This document shows positions 1 through 10,219 of a stretch of DNA of 64,000 nucleotides, in pieces. Each line of letters opens with the position of its first letter. Position 1 is the stretch's first letter. The DNA comes from Aliarcobacter cibarius (GTDB lineage Bacteria; Campylobacterota; Campylobacteria; Campylobacterales; Arcobacteraceae), in contig NZ_CP054051.1 in NCBI RefSeq assembly GCF_013372265.1, forward strand, positions 1 to 64,000, written 5' to 3'. The notes under the pieces were generated by a model, which made no database searches, had not been told where the DNA came from, and saw nothing but the letters and a program-made list of their open reading frames with translations. The position numbers and the translations under genes were made by a program.

Positions 1-1314
1 ATGACAAGCAAAGATTTTTTAACAATTATTCAAAAAGAGTCAAATAAAAGCGATTATGATAGATACTTAAAACAATTAGTTTATAAAAAAGTATCATCAG
101 ATGAGAATATTGCTATTTTTGAAGTAAATAATAAATATATAGCTTCATGGATAAAAAGTAAATTTACAGATTTAATCCAACACTGCTTTGAAATATACAA
201 TGGTTCAAAACCAAAAATTGAGATAAGACTAGCTGGTGAAAAAAAAACTAAAAAAGAGATTTTAAAAGAACAAGTTGAAAATGAAACTTCAGAAAGTACT
301 ATTTTAAATCCATCTTACACTTTTGATTCATTTGTTGTTGGACCATCAAATCAAATGGCATATAATGCTTCACTAGCTGTTGCCAATAAACCAGGTATTC
401 AATATAACCCACTATTTATTTATGGGGGAACTGGTCTTGGTAAAACTCACCTTTTACAAGCAATTGGAAACCATGCGCTAGAAAAAGGTAAAACTGTTAT
501 ATATGTTACTATTGAACAATTTATGAACGATTTTACTTTTTCTATAAAAAATAAAAACATGGAACATTTCCGTGCTAAATATAGAAATTGTGATGTTCTA
601 CTAATAGATGACGTTCAATTTTTAAGTGGTAAAGAACAAACTCAAGAAGAGTTTTTCCACACATTTAATGAACTTCATAATGCTAAAAAACAAATAGTAA
701 TGACAAGTGATAGATTACCTTCACAAATTGCTGGACTTGTTGATAGATTAAGATCAAGATTTGAATGGGGATTAACAGCTGATGTACAAATCCCTGGTCT
801 TGAAACAAAAATAGCTATTATTGAAAAAAAATCTGACTTAAATGGAATCAAATTAAGTAAAGAGATTATTAATTTTATTGCTACATCTTTAGATAATTCA
901 ATAAGAGAAATAGAGGGTGTTATCATTAGAATAAATGCTAGTGCATCTTTATTAAATCAAGAAATAAATTTAGCAATGGTTCAAGGTCTTTTAAAAGAAC
1001 AAATTAAAGAAAACAAAGAAAATATCAAACTTCCTGATATTATAAATATAGTTTCTAGTGAATTAAATATAAAACCTAGTGACATAAAATCAAAAAAAAG
1101 AACAGCTGCTGTTGCAAATGCAAGAAGAGTTGTTATTTATCTTGTGAGAGAATTAACACACAATTCTATGCCAGACATTGCAAAAGTACTTGGAATGAAA
1201 GATCATAGTTCAATTTCTCACAATATAAAAAAAGCAAATGAATTAATGGAACAAGACGAGAATTTTAAACTTGTAATTCAAAATTTAAAGAATAAAATTA
1301 TAAATAAGGAGTAG
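1..1314 (+). CDS. dnaA: Chromosomal replication initiator DnaA
   Basis: Initiator ATPase that binds DnaA boxes, melts the origin and loads the replicative helicase. The 437-residue protein has the family's usual length. Visible are an N-terminal helicase-interaction domain, a short linker, an AAA+ core with Walker A GGTGLGKTH (about residues 142-150) and Walker B LLIDDVQF (about 200-207), and a C-terminal DNA-binding domain with the signature DHSSISH (401-407). The ATG is base 1 of the window, so the record was probably rotated to start here and the promoter is not visible. It is followed by a candidate origin and dnaN, the classic arrangement. Confidence 0.98.
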   Translation: MTSKDFLTIIQKESNKSDYDRYLKQLVYKKVSSDENIAIFEVNNKYIASWIKSKFTDLIQHCFEIYNGSKPKIEIRLAGEKKTKKEILKEQVENETSESTILNPSYTFDSFVVGPSNQMAYNASLAVANKPGIQYNPLFIYGGTGLGKTHLLQAIGNHALEKGKTVIYVTIEQFMNDFTFSIKNKNMEHFRAKYRNCDVLLIDDVQFLSGKEQTQEEFFHTFNELHNAKKQIVMTSDRLPSQIAGLVDRLRSRFEWGLTADVQIPGLETKIAIIEKKSDLNGIKLSKEIINFIATSLDNSIREIEGVIIRINASASLLNQEINLAMVQGLLKEQIKENKENIKLPDIINIVSSELNIKPSDIKSKKRTAAVANARRVVIYLVRELTHNSMPDIAKVLGMKDHSSISHNIKKANELMEQDENFKLVIQNLKNKIINKE

Positions 1315-1467
1315 AAGTTTTAAACTGTTATGTGAAAAGATGTGAATATAAACATAAGTTTAATCACTGAGTAAAGTTTCGATTTTACAAGGCTTTAAAC
1401 TATATTTTCATCTTTTCACATACACCTACTACTTTTACTAAAAATAAACAAAAACATAGGAGAAAAA
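1315..1467. promoter_or_regulatory. oriC: dnaA-dnaN intergenic region, candidate origin with DnaA-like boxes
   Basis: This 153-bp AT-rich gap carries a perfect 14-bp inverted repeat: TATGTGAAAAGATG at 1329-1342 and CATCTTTTCACATA at 1409-1422. Each arm contains TTTTCACA, and another TTCACA-type site lies at 1341-1349 on the minus strand. Epsilonproteobacterial DnaA boxes share a TTCAC core, so these look like DnaA sites. The position next to dnaA supports an origin subregion. The repeat could instead act as a dnaA terminator, but no T-run follows it. The region must also hold the dnaN promoter. Confidence 0.55.
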
Positions 1468-2538
1468 ATGAAGTTTGTAATTACAAAAAATATACTTGAA
1501 AATGTTATAGCTTCAATGCAACCTTTTTTAGAAAAAAAAGATTCTAGTGCAATAACATCACATGTATATTTAGAAACAAAAGATAATAAATTAATTGTAA
1601 AAGCAACTGATTATGAAATTGGATTAGAAACTACTGTAGAAAATATCTCTGATATAGAAAATGGAAAAACAACAGTTAATGGTAATAATCTATTAGGAAT
1701 TATTAAAAGATTAAAAAATGAAAACATTACTTTAGAAGCTGATTCAAATAATCTTATAATAAAACAAAATAAATCTGTATTTAAATTACCAACTTATGAT
1801 GCTAATGAATATCCAAATATAAATAAATATGAAAATTTAAAAGAATTATCAATTTCTACTATAAATTTCATAAACTCTATTAAAAAAATAACTCCTTCAA
1901 TAGACAATAACAATCCAAAATTTGAATTAAATGGTGCTTTATTAGATATCAAAAGTCAAAAAATAAACTTCGTTTCTACAGATACAAGAAGATTAGCACT
2001 ATCTTATTTAGAAAATATTTCTAATGATGAAATGCAATTAATTATTCCAAAAAAAGCTATTATAGAAATTCAAAAACTATTTTTAGATAATGCAAAAATT
2101 TATTGTGATCAAACAAATTTAATTGTTTCAAATAACAATACAAAATTCTTTACTAAATTAATAAATGGAAAATTCCCTGATTATGAAAGAATTATTCCTT
2201 CAACACTAAAATATAGTTTTCCATTACCAAAAAACATTTTGATAGAATCAATTAAACTTGTAACTTCATTATTTTCAAATATAAAAATTACATTTAACCC
2301 AAAATATATAATTTTTGAATCATTAGATGAAGATAGTGTAGCTACAACTCAAATAGATATTGATATAAATATTCCTAATGAGTTTTATTTAGCTGTTAAT
2401 GCAAAATATTTACTTGATTTTTTAAGTACATCAAATAGTGAAAAAATAAAAATAGGATTCAATGAATCGAATTTACCATTTTATTTAGAAGATGATAAAT
2501 TTTATACAGTTGTAATGCCAATAGTTTTAGAAAAATAA
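1468..2538 (+). CDS. dnaN: DNA polymerase III subunit beta (sliding clamp)
   Basis: Ring-shaped processivity clamp that tethers the replicative polymerase to DNA. The 356-residue length fits the family, as do the start (MKFVITKNILENVIA) and the C-terminal tail with YTVVMPIV, the usual end of domain III. The sequence is more divergent and lysine/asparagine-rich than many clamps, as is normal for AT-rich epsilonproteobacteria. The ATG has a good AGGAG site seven bases upstream. It lies between dnaA and gyrB on the same strand, and gyrB starts 22 bp after its stop, suggesting co-transcription. Confidence 0.96.
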   Translation: MKFVITKNILENVIASMQPFLEKKDSSAITSHVYLETKDNKLIVKATDYEIGLETTVENISDIENGKTTVNGNNLLGIIKRLKNENITLEADSNNLIIKQNKSVFKLPTYDANEYPNINKYENLKELSISTINFINSIKKITPSIDNNNPKFELNGALLDIKSQKINFVSTDTRRLALSYLENISNDEMQLIIPKKAIIEIQKLFLDNAKIYCDQTNLIVSNNNTKFFTKLINGKFPDYERIIPSTLKYSFPLPKNILIESIKLVTSLFSNIKITFNPKYIIFESLDEDSVATTQIDIDINIPNEFYLAVNAKYLLDFLSTSNSEKIKIGFNESNLPFYLEDDKFYTVVMPIVLEK

Positions 2539-2548
2539 TAATAAATAA

Positions 2549-4882
<2,334 letters not shown>

Positions 4883-4897
4883 AAGGAGAAGAAAATA

Positions 4898-5281
4898 ATG
4901 GAAATAAAATATGGTGAAAAAGAAATTTTAGAATTTGATATAAATAATTCTGAAAATTTTTGGCCAAATGAGCATGAAAAAAATTATACAATAGATATTG
5001 AATTACCTGAATTTATGGCAAAATGCCCAAGAAGTGGTTATCCAGATTTTGCAACAATCAAAATTCAATATATTCCAAATAAAAGAGTTATAGAATTAAA
5101 AGCTTTAAAAATATATATTAACTCTTTTATGAATAGATATATTTCTCATGAAAATTCTGCAAATGAAATATTTGATACACTATTTAACAAATTAGAACCA
5201 AAATGGCTTAAAGTTATAGCTGATTTTAAACCTAGAGGAAATGTTCATACAATTATCGAAATAGATAGTTCTAAAATATAA
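4898..5281 (+). CDS. queF: NADPH-dependent 7-cyano-7-deazaguanine reductase
   Basis: Reduces the nitrile of preQ0 to the aminomethyl of preQ1 in the queuosine tRNA-modification pathway. The 127-residue protein is the short unimodular QueF type. The catalytic cysteine is Cys43 in AKCPRSGYPDFATI, with the partner aspartate Asp50; ELKALKIYI and the later SHENSANE match the substrate-binding region. The start has an AAAGGAG site. It sits 15 bp after gyrB and 12 bp before the next ORF, so it is probably expressed with them. Confidence 0.93.
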   Translation: MEIKYGEKEILEFDINNSENFWPNEHEKNYTIDIELPEFMAKCPRSGYPDFATIKIQYIPNKRVIELKALKIYINSFMNRYISHENSANEIFDTLFNKLEPKWLKVIADFKPRGNVHTIIEIDSSKI

Positions 5282-5293
5282 GCGAGAGTAAAC

Positions 5294-5890
5294 TTGGAAA
5301 GATTGGTTAGTACAGCTGAAGCAGCCGAAATTTTAGGCCTTTCTTTACAAGGTATACACTATCGTATAAAAAAAAATCAACTAAAATCAGTAAAACAAGA
5401 TGGAAAAGTTTTTGTATATATAACTGATGAAAAACCACAGTTTAATACAAATCAAATCACTCAAAATACAATTAATATACAAAGTAGTTTTGATAAAATT
5501 CTTGAATCAAAAGATGAACAAATTTCTCTATTAAAAAAGTCAATAAAATGGATGAGAAGACAATATATTTCTGAAATAGAAAGACTTGAAAAAAATCAAA
5601 AAAGAATAATCGAAGTTTTTAATAGTGAAATTAAACTTCTTCAAAGTGCATTTAATGAAATGAGAGCTATATATAAGCCACAAATTGAAGATAAAAAAGA
5701 ATGTGAAAAAAGTAGTGAATTTATTACAATAAAAGAATTTTTTGCTATTTTAAAAAGAGCTAATAAAAGTGAAATAGAGATAAAAAGTATTATTTTTAAT
5801 GCAATAAAAAAAGGTGATAAAAGATTTATTTATAATAAAATAGATAAAAAACTTTTGATTTTAAATGATAGTTTTGAGGATTTAATTTAA
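5294..5890 (+). CDS. HTH DNA-binding protein with coiled coil, unknown role
   Basis: Not assignable to a named gene. The 198-residue product starts with an excisionase/MerR-like helix-turn-helix (STAEAAEILGLSLQGIHYRI, about residues 5-24), followed by a lysine/glutamate-rich probable coiled coil (about 65-120) and a C-terminal charged domain. The start is TTG at 5294 with a weak GAGAG site; no better in-frame ATG precedes the HTH. It follows queF by 12 bp and may be the last gene of the gyrB-queF run. Binding of a short operator as a dimer is an inference from architecture only. Confidence 0.7.
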   Translation: MERLVSTAEAAEILGLSLQGIHYRIKKNQLKSVKQDGKVFVYITDEKPQFNTNQITQNTINIQSSFDKILESKDEQISLLKKSIKWMRRQYISEIERLEKNQKRIIEVFNSEIKLLQSAFNEMRAIYKPQIEDKKECEKSSEFITIKEFFAILKRANKSEIEIKSIIFNAIKKGDKRFIYNKIDKKLLILNDSFEDLI

Positions 5891-5907
5891 ATAGGAATAT
5901 TAGCTAA

Positions 5908-6014
5908 GTACTCCTCTTCAGATACCCAATCACAACCCTAAAAAAGGTGCCTTGCTATGTTCCCATCCTGGGGCGTTGTCTTTAGTAGAACTTGAAAGGG
6001 TCTAAAAAGGAGCA
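5908..6014 (-). ncRNA. ffs: Signal recognition particle RNA, small (4.5S-like)
   Basis: RNA scaffold for Ffh in co-translational membrane targeting. On the minus strand the apical domain reads CAGG-AUG-GGAA-CAU-AGCA: a GGAA tetraloop capped helix flanked by the CAGG/AGCA symmetric loop that Ffh recognises. The outer ends pair over about 16 bp (5' GCUCCUUUUUAGACCC with 3' GGGUAUCUGAAGAGGAGU, allowing G-U pairs and a two-base bulge). Length is about 107 nt. Both ends are estimates from the helix. The plus-strand reading lacks the conserved loop. Confidence 0.82.
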
Positions 6015-6048
6015 TTCAAAACACCTTTGTGTTCTCAATGCTACTTTT
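6004..6048. terminator. Strong hairpin overlapping the 5' end of the SRP RNA
   Basis: AGCATT and AATGCT arms (6011-6016 and 6037-6042) enclose a second AACAC/GTGTT helix, and AAAAG/CTTTT outside extends the stem. On the plus strand it could end transcription from the gyrB-queF run. On the minus strand the hairpin is followed by five Ts but lies at the SRP RNA 5' end, where it may be a processed leader. Direction is unresolved. Confidence 0.45.
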
Positions 6049-6101
6049 AAGAATTTTGATTATAACTAAGATAAAATTAATCTATTATAAAAAAGAGAGA
6101 T

Positions 6102-6509
6102 ATGTCATATTTAATACTTTTTATTTCAGCATTTGCTTCTGCAACTTTACTTCCACTTGGAAGTGAAGCATTACTAATTTACAATATTAAAGAAGGGTTA
6201 AATATTTATATTCTTTTATTTGTTGCAACTTTTGGAAATGTTTTAGGTTCAGTTTTTAACTATTATTTGGGATTAAAAGGAGAAGAGTATTTAATAGAAA
6301 AAAAACTTGTAAAACAAAAATATATAGATAGTTCAAAAAAATATTTTGATAAATTTGGTTCAATTTCTATTTTATTTGCATGGTTACCAATAATTGGTGA
6401 TCCAATTACTTTTATAGCAGGTGTTTTGAAATACAATTTTAGAAAATTTCTTATTTTAGTTATCATTTCAAAATTTTCAAGATATTTTTTTATAGTTTTA
6501 ATAATTTAA
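6102..6509 (+). CDS. YqaA-like small membrane protein (DedA/SNARE-associated superfamily)
   Basis: The 135-residue protein has three to four hydrophobic segments and the family pattern: an N-terminal helix with ATLLPLGSEALL, a glycine/asparagine-rich helix (FGNVLGSVFNYYLG), an amphipathic stretch with FDKFGSISILFAWLPIIGDP, and a last membrane helix. This matches the YqaA subgroup of DedA-like proteins, thought to act in membrane homeostasis or lipid handling; a specific substrate is not known. The ATG is preceded by a weak GAGAG site. It is convergent with the minus-strand methyltransferase, ending 4 bp from it. Confidence 0.75.
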   Translation: MSYLILFISAFASATLLPLGSEALLIYNIKEGLNIYILLFVATFGNVLGSVFNYYLGLKGEEYLIEKKLVKQKYIDSSKKYFDKFGSISILFAWLPIIGDPITFIAGVLKYNFRKFLILVIISKFSRYFFIVLII

Positions 6510-6513
6510 ATTT

Positions 6514-7320
6514 CTATTTTTCAATATCCCAAGATATAAATGCCCAAGTTAAATATTCATTTTTTTCTTTAAATCTATAAGTTGAATTAAAATATTCTCT
6601 TAGATTCTTTTCTTCTTTTTTTGATATTTTCTCTAAACTCCATTTTAATCTTTGAATAAAATCATCTTCATTTAAAGTTTTAAATCTTTTATTATTTGTT
6701 TTTATAAAATCAACTTTTGCAAAAATTCCCATACTATGAAGAGTATTTAAAATGTAGATATAATCAGGTCGTGGAATAATATCTCTTTTAATTTGAGTTA
6801 ATATCTCTTTATCTATAAAACTACCACCAAGTTTTGTAGTTATATAAACTCTTTTATTTGCTTTTTCATTTAATTTTTTTAGAGCTTTTTTTATATTCTT
6901 AACTTCCATAGATCTACTAGCAACTACTATATCAGCTTTTGGAACATCTTCCCAATTATCATACCATGATTTATGAATGGTTACTAAATTTTCAATATTT
7001 TGTTCTTTTGCGTTTTCTTTTGCTAGGTCTAACATATAACTTGAATAATCAAGAGCATAAACTACTTTTAACTTATTTGCTAATGCTAAGCTAATAGTTG
7101 CTGGTCCGCTTCCAATATCAAGTAAAGTTTCACAATCAATAATATCAATTTTTTCTATAAAATCTTTTGTATATGAACTAGTTTTTATATTTTGATTAAA
7201 CTCTTTTGCTTTTTTATCCCAATCGGTACTACTTTTGCTTTTAAAAGTAGATTTTTTCATCTGTTGTTTATATAGCTTTGAAAAATCTAGTTTATCCAAG
7301 TTTGTTTTTATTAGAGGCAT
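6514..7320 (-). CDS. Class I SAM-dependent methyltransferase, substrate unknown
   Basis: The 268-residue protein has motif I LLDIGSGPATISLALA, followed by an acidic ALDYSSYML and a motif IV-like KADIVVASRSMEV, giving a Rossmann-fold methyltransferase. A lysine-rich N-terminus precedes the domain. It is the last gene of the molybdate cluster on the minus strand, starting 10 bp after modC, so it may be co-transcribed with molybdate uptake. Whether it methylates a pterin, protein or other molecule cannot be told from the sequence. Confidence 0.8.
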   Translation of the reverse strand: MPLIKTNLDKLDFSKLYKQQMKKSTFKSKSSTDWDKKAKEFNQNIKTSSYTKDFIEKIDIIDCETLLDIGSGPATISLALANKLKVVYALDYSSYMLDLAKENAKEQNIENLVTIHKSWYDNWEDVPKADIVVASRSMEVKNIKKALKKLNEKANKRVYITTKLGGSFIDKEILTQIKRDIIPRPDYIYILNTLHSMGIFAKVDFIKTNNKRFKTLNEDDFIQRLKWSLEKISKKEEKNLREYFNSTYRFKEKNEYLTWAFISWDIEK

Positions 7321-7330
7321 TTTATTTCCT

Positions 7331-8185
7331 TTATATAGCTTTTATAATTGGAGTAAATGCTTTTGTACTAACATTTACTTTTTGTCCTACAATTAGATTT
7401 TTTGCTTCATTATTTGATATTACAATTTCAACAATTTGCTGACCTATTGCAACAATTGCTATATATATAACATCAACTTTTATAATATCAAGTAGTTCAC
7501 CTTCAAAACTAAATTTCTGGCTACCTTGAGTCTTTAAAAGAATCTCCTTAGGTGTTCCATCGTTGGTAATTTTACCATTTGAGAGAACTAAAACTCTTGA
7601 TGCTAATTTATATATTTCACTTGGATCATGGCTTATCATAATTGTAGTAGTTTTAAACTCTTTATGTAGAGTTAATATTTCATTTTGAAGTTTATTTCGC
7701 ATATTTGGATCAAGAGCTGAAAGAGGTTCATCCATAAGAAGTATTTTTGGTTTTTTCATTAAAGCTCTACATAAACTAACACGTTGTTTTTGACCACCAC
7801 TTAAAGAGTCTGGATATCTATTTTTAAGTTCATATAAATCTGTTACATTCAAAAGATATTTTGCAAGTTCTTTATCTTTTTTTACATAAAGTAAATTATC
7901 AAATATATTTAAATTTGGGAAAAGAGCATAATCTTGAAACACAAATCCAATATCTCTTTTTTGAATGGGCATTGAGATTTTTTCATCTAACCAAATCTCA
8001 TTATCTACAACTATTTTTCCACTAGCTTCTTCAAGGCCAGCTAAAACTCTTAAAATTGTAGTTTTACCGCTTCCACTAATTCCACTTAATGCTACAAATT
8101 CTTGATTTTCCAAAGATAAATTAATATCTAAATTCATTTTTCCATTCGAACCATGAAGCTCTTTTTTTATATTTAAATTTATCAT
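7331..8185 (-). CDS. modC: Molybdate ABC transporter ATP-binding protein
   Basis: Cytoplasmic ATPase that powers molybdate import through ModB. Walker A is GISGSGKTT, the Q-loop lies in FVFQDYALFPNL, the ABC signature is LSGGQKQRV, and Walker B is ILLMDEPLSALD. The last 60 residues form one TOBE/Mop-like domain that can bind oxyanion. The length (284) is shorter than the about 350 residues of Escherichia coli ModC. The gene overlaps modB by 4 bp, a sign of translational coupling. Confidence 0.9.
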   Translation of the reverse strand: MINLNIKKELHGSNGKMNLDINLSLENQEFVALSGISGSGKTTILRVLAGLEEASGKIVVDNEIWLDEKISMPIQKRDIGFVFQDYALFPNLNIFDNLLYVKKDKELAKYLLNVTDLYELKNRYPDSLSGGQKQRVSLCRALMKKPKILLMDEPLSALDPNMRNKLQNEILTLHKEFKTTTIMISHDPSEIYKLASRVLVLSNGKITNDGTPKEILLKTQGSQKFSFEGELLDIIKVDVIYIAIVAIGQQIVEIVISNNEAKNLIVGQKVNVSTKAFTPIIKAI

Positions 8186-8877
8186 TTAGAAAAACCTATC
8201 TTTTTTTGTTTATTATTGAAAATATATACACAAAGTAGAGTTAAGAAACTAAGAATTATCATAATCAAACTGTATATATGGGCATTTTTATAATCCATTA
8301 TTTCAACAAATTCATAAATTGCAATTGCTGCAACTCTTGTCTCATTTGGGATACTTCCACCAATCATTAATACAACTCCAAACTCTCCAACAGTATGTGC
8401 AAAAGTTATGATTAGAGCTGTTAATAAAGAAGGTTTTATATTTGGTAATGCAATTAATAAAATAGTTTTAAATTTACCTTTTCCGCTAATATAGCTAGCT
8501 TCAAGCATATTTTTATTTAGACTTTCAAATCCACTTTGTAGAGGTTGAACCATAAAAGGAAGACTGTAAATACAGCTAGCAATAATAATTCCATAAAAAT
8601 TGAAAACTAAACTTATTCCAAATTGTTCTTGGAAAAATTGACCAACAATTGAGTTATGAGATAATCCCCAAAGAAGATAAAATCCTAAAACAGTAGGAGG
8701 AACGACAAGAGGCATTGTACAAAGAGCTTCTAAAAAAGGTTTTAATTTTGATTTTGTTTGAGACAAATACCATGCAAGTGGTAAACATAGAATAAATAAA
8801 ATTAAAGTAGTGATAAATGCTAATTTGAATGATAATAAAAATGGTGTAAAGTCTATATTTAGTAAGTAATCAATCAT
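8182..8877 (-). CDS. modB: Molybdate ABC transporter permease
   Basis: Inner-membrane channel subunit of the molybdate importer. The 231-residue protein has about five hydrophobic segments and the EAA coupling loop (EASYISGKGKFKTILLIALP) that contacts ModC. MPLVVPPTVLGFYLL is typical of ModB. It overlaps modC by 4 bp downstream and the Mop protein by 8 bp upstream. The usual periplasmic partner ModA is not in this gene run. Confidence 0.92.
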   Translation of the reverse strand: MIDYLLNIDFTPFLLSFKLAFITTLILFILCLPLAWYLSQTKSKLKPFLEALCTMPLVVPPTVLGFYLLWGLSHNSIVGQFFQEQFGISLVFNFYGIIIASCIYSLPFMVQPLQSGFESLNKNMLEASYISGKGKFKTILLIALPNIKPSLLTALIITFAHTVGEFGVVLMIGGSIPNETRVAAIAIYEFVEIMDYKNAHIYSLIMIILSFLTLLCVYIFNNKQKKIGFSK

Positions 8878-9262
8878 TTAAAACTCTTAAAATTGATAAA
8901 TCACTAGCTTTTATTAAGATATTTACATAATCATTTTTTTGAAGATTTAATCGTAAAAAAGAATCTTTAGTAATTATACTTTCTAGGTAGCAATCATTTG
9001 TATTTAAAGTTATACTACTTAAAAGTTCACCATCGTTGATATCTACAATTTTTGCAAGAGTTTGGTTTGATAAGCTAATATTTTCAATTGGTTTTTTTGA
9101 TATTATTACATTTGTTGGTTTTACCGATAACTCAACTTTTGTTCCAACAACAATATCTTTATTCAATTCTAAACTCATCATTTTTAGTATTGTATCGTTG
9201 AAATCAAACTCTACAATATTTAGATTATCAATAGATTTTATATTTTTAACTCTTGCAATCAT
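8870..9262 (-). CDS. Di-Mop (TOBE) molybdate-binding protein
   Basis: The 130-residue protein consists of two tandem Mop/TOBE repeats (about 1-57 and 66-128) and nothing else. Each repeat shows the pattern of short strands ending in a conserved VxxxIKASD/VKPTN segment. Such proteins bind and store molybdate or tungstate in the cytoplasm, or take part in sensing. The N-terminal repeat is degenerate. It lies between modE and modB in the operon, in the place where other Campylobacterota carry a small Mop gene. Confidence 0.78.
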   Translation of the reverse strand: MIARVKNIKSIDNLNIVEFDFNDTILKMMSLELNKDIVVGTKVELSVKPTNVIISKKPIENISLSNQTLAKIVDINDGELLSSITLNTNDCYLESIITKDSFLRLNLQKNDYVNILIKASDLSILRVLND

Positions 9263-9276
9263 AATTGTTTTTTCTC

Positions 9277-10059
9277 TTATTTACCAATCATAATATCAGA
9301 TGCTTTTATTATTGCATCTACTTCAAGTCCAACTTCAAGTCCTAAATCTTCTAAAGAGTTAGTTGTTAACACAGTAACCACCTTATCACCATTTAGAATA
9401 TCTATAATAACTTCAGAATTTACATCTCCTTTATTTATGGACTCTATTTTACCTCTTAAACTGTTTCTGGCACTAATTTTTATATTTGTATCCGTTGATA
9501 TTAGAACATTACTTGATTTAATTAAAGCAACAACTTCATCACCTATTTTTAAGTCAAGATTTTCTACAGAGTTTAAAGTGATAATAGATACTAATTTTTT
9601 ATCATTTTTAAGTTCTAAAGAGATTTGAGCATTAACGCTTCCAAGATTTATATCTACAATTTTTCCAATAATTTGGTTTCTAGCACTAAGTTGCATAGAC
9701 AATCTCCTAATTGTTTTTAGAGTTCCACTATTTATATCTGTAATTCGGTTTAGGTTTTCCAAAAACTTTTTTTGTTCTTCTTTCAATATTAAGTATGTAT
9801 TTAAAAGATTTTCTCCATATTTTGTAAGTTTTGTTCCTCCACCACCAGTTCCTCCAGTCTCTTTTATTACTATTGGAGTATTTGATAGATTATTCATATC
9901 TTCAATAGCTTCCCAAGCAGCTTTATAGCTAAGAGGAACTTCTTTTGCTGCTTTATTAATTGAGCCAAATTTTTTTATAGCAATTAGCAAATCAATTCTT
10001 TTTTCAAGTAGAAATGGTTTATTAAATAATTCTAAAGTTAAATTAGCTGAAATAGACAT
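9277..10059 (-). CDS. modE: ModE-type molybdate-responsive transcription regulator
   Basis: Winged-helix repressor/activator that binds DNA when loaded with molybdate. The N-terminal LysR-like HTH (INKAAKEVPLSYKAAWEAIE) is followed by the ModE glycine-rich wing TGGTGGGGTKLTKYG, then two Mop domains each opening with SARNQI/SARNSL. I place the start at the ATG at 10059, giving MSISANLTLELF, rather than the upstream TTG at 10101, because the family begins here and an AAGG lies upstream. It heads the mod operon and has a TATATA-N6-TATATA dyad in its promoter. Confidence 0.87.
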   Translation of the reverse strand: MSISANLTLELFNKPFLLEKRIDLLIAIKKFGSINKAAKEVPLSYKAAWEAIEDMNNLSNTPIVIKETGGTGGGGTKLTKYGENLLNTYLILKEEQKKFLENLNRITDINSGTLKTIRRLSMQLSARNQIIGKIVDINLGSVNAQISLELKNDKKLVSIITLNSVENLDLKIGDEVVALIKSSNVLISTDTNIKISARNSLRGKIESINKGDVNSEVIIDILNGDKVVTVLTTNSLEDLGLEVGLEVDAIIKASDIMIGK

Positions 10060-10115
10060 TCTAGAAGACCTTTTTATGGTTGTATTTTTAATATATAGCA
10101 ATAAAAATTCTAGCT

Positions 10116-10135
10116 TTATATACCTTAATATATAA
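10116..10135. promoter_or_regulatory. Putative ModE operator (TATATA-N6-TATATA dyad)
   Basis: A perfect dyad, TTATATA-CCTTAA-TATATAA, lies 57 bp upstream of the modE ATG, in the divergent promoter region shared with the DUF4010 gene. Known ModE sites have TATA-rich half-sites separated by six or seven bases, so autoregulation is plausible. The AT-rich background makes chance occurrence a real alternative. Confidence 0.45.
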
Positions 10136-10219
10136 TGATATAATATTTATTTTTGCAGTTTATGAAATTTCTTAAATTTATTATATTATTATGAAATTAA
10201 TTATAGACAAGGAAGCTAT

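Noticed and set aside
6113-6120. Minus-strand start for a second SRP copy or leader peptide upstream of ffs
   Set aside because: No ribosome-binding site or frame supports it.
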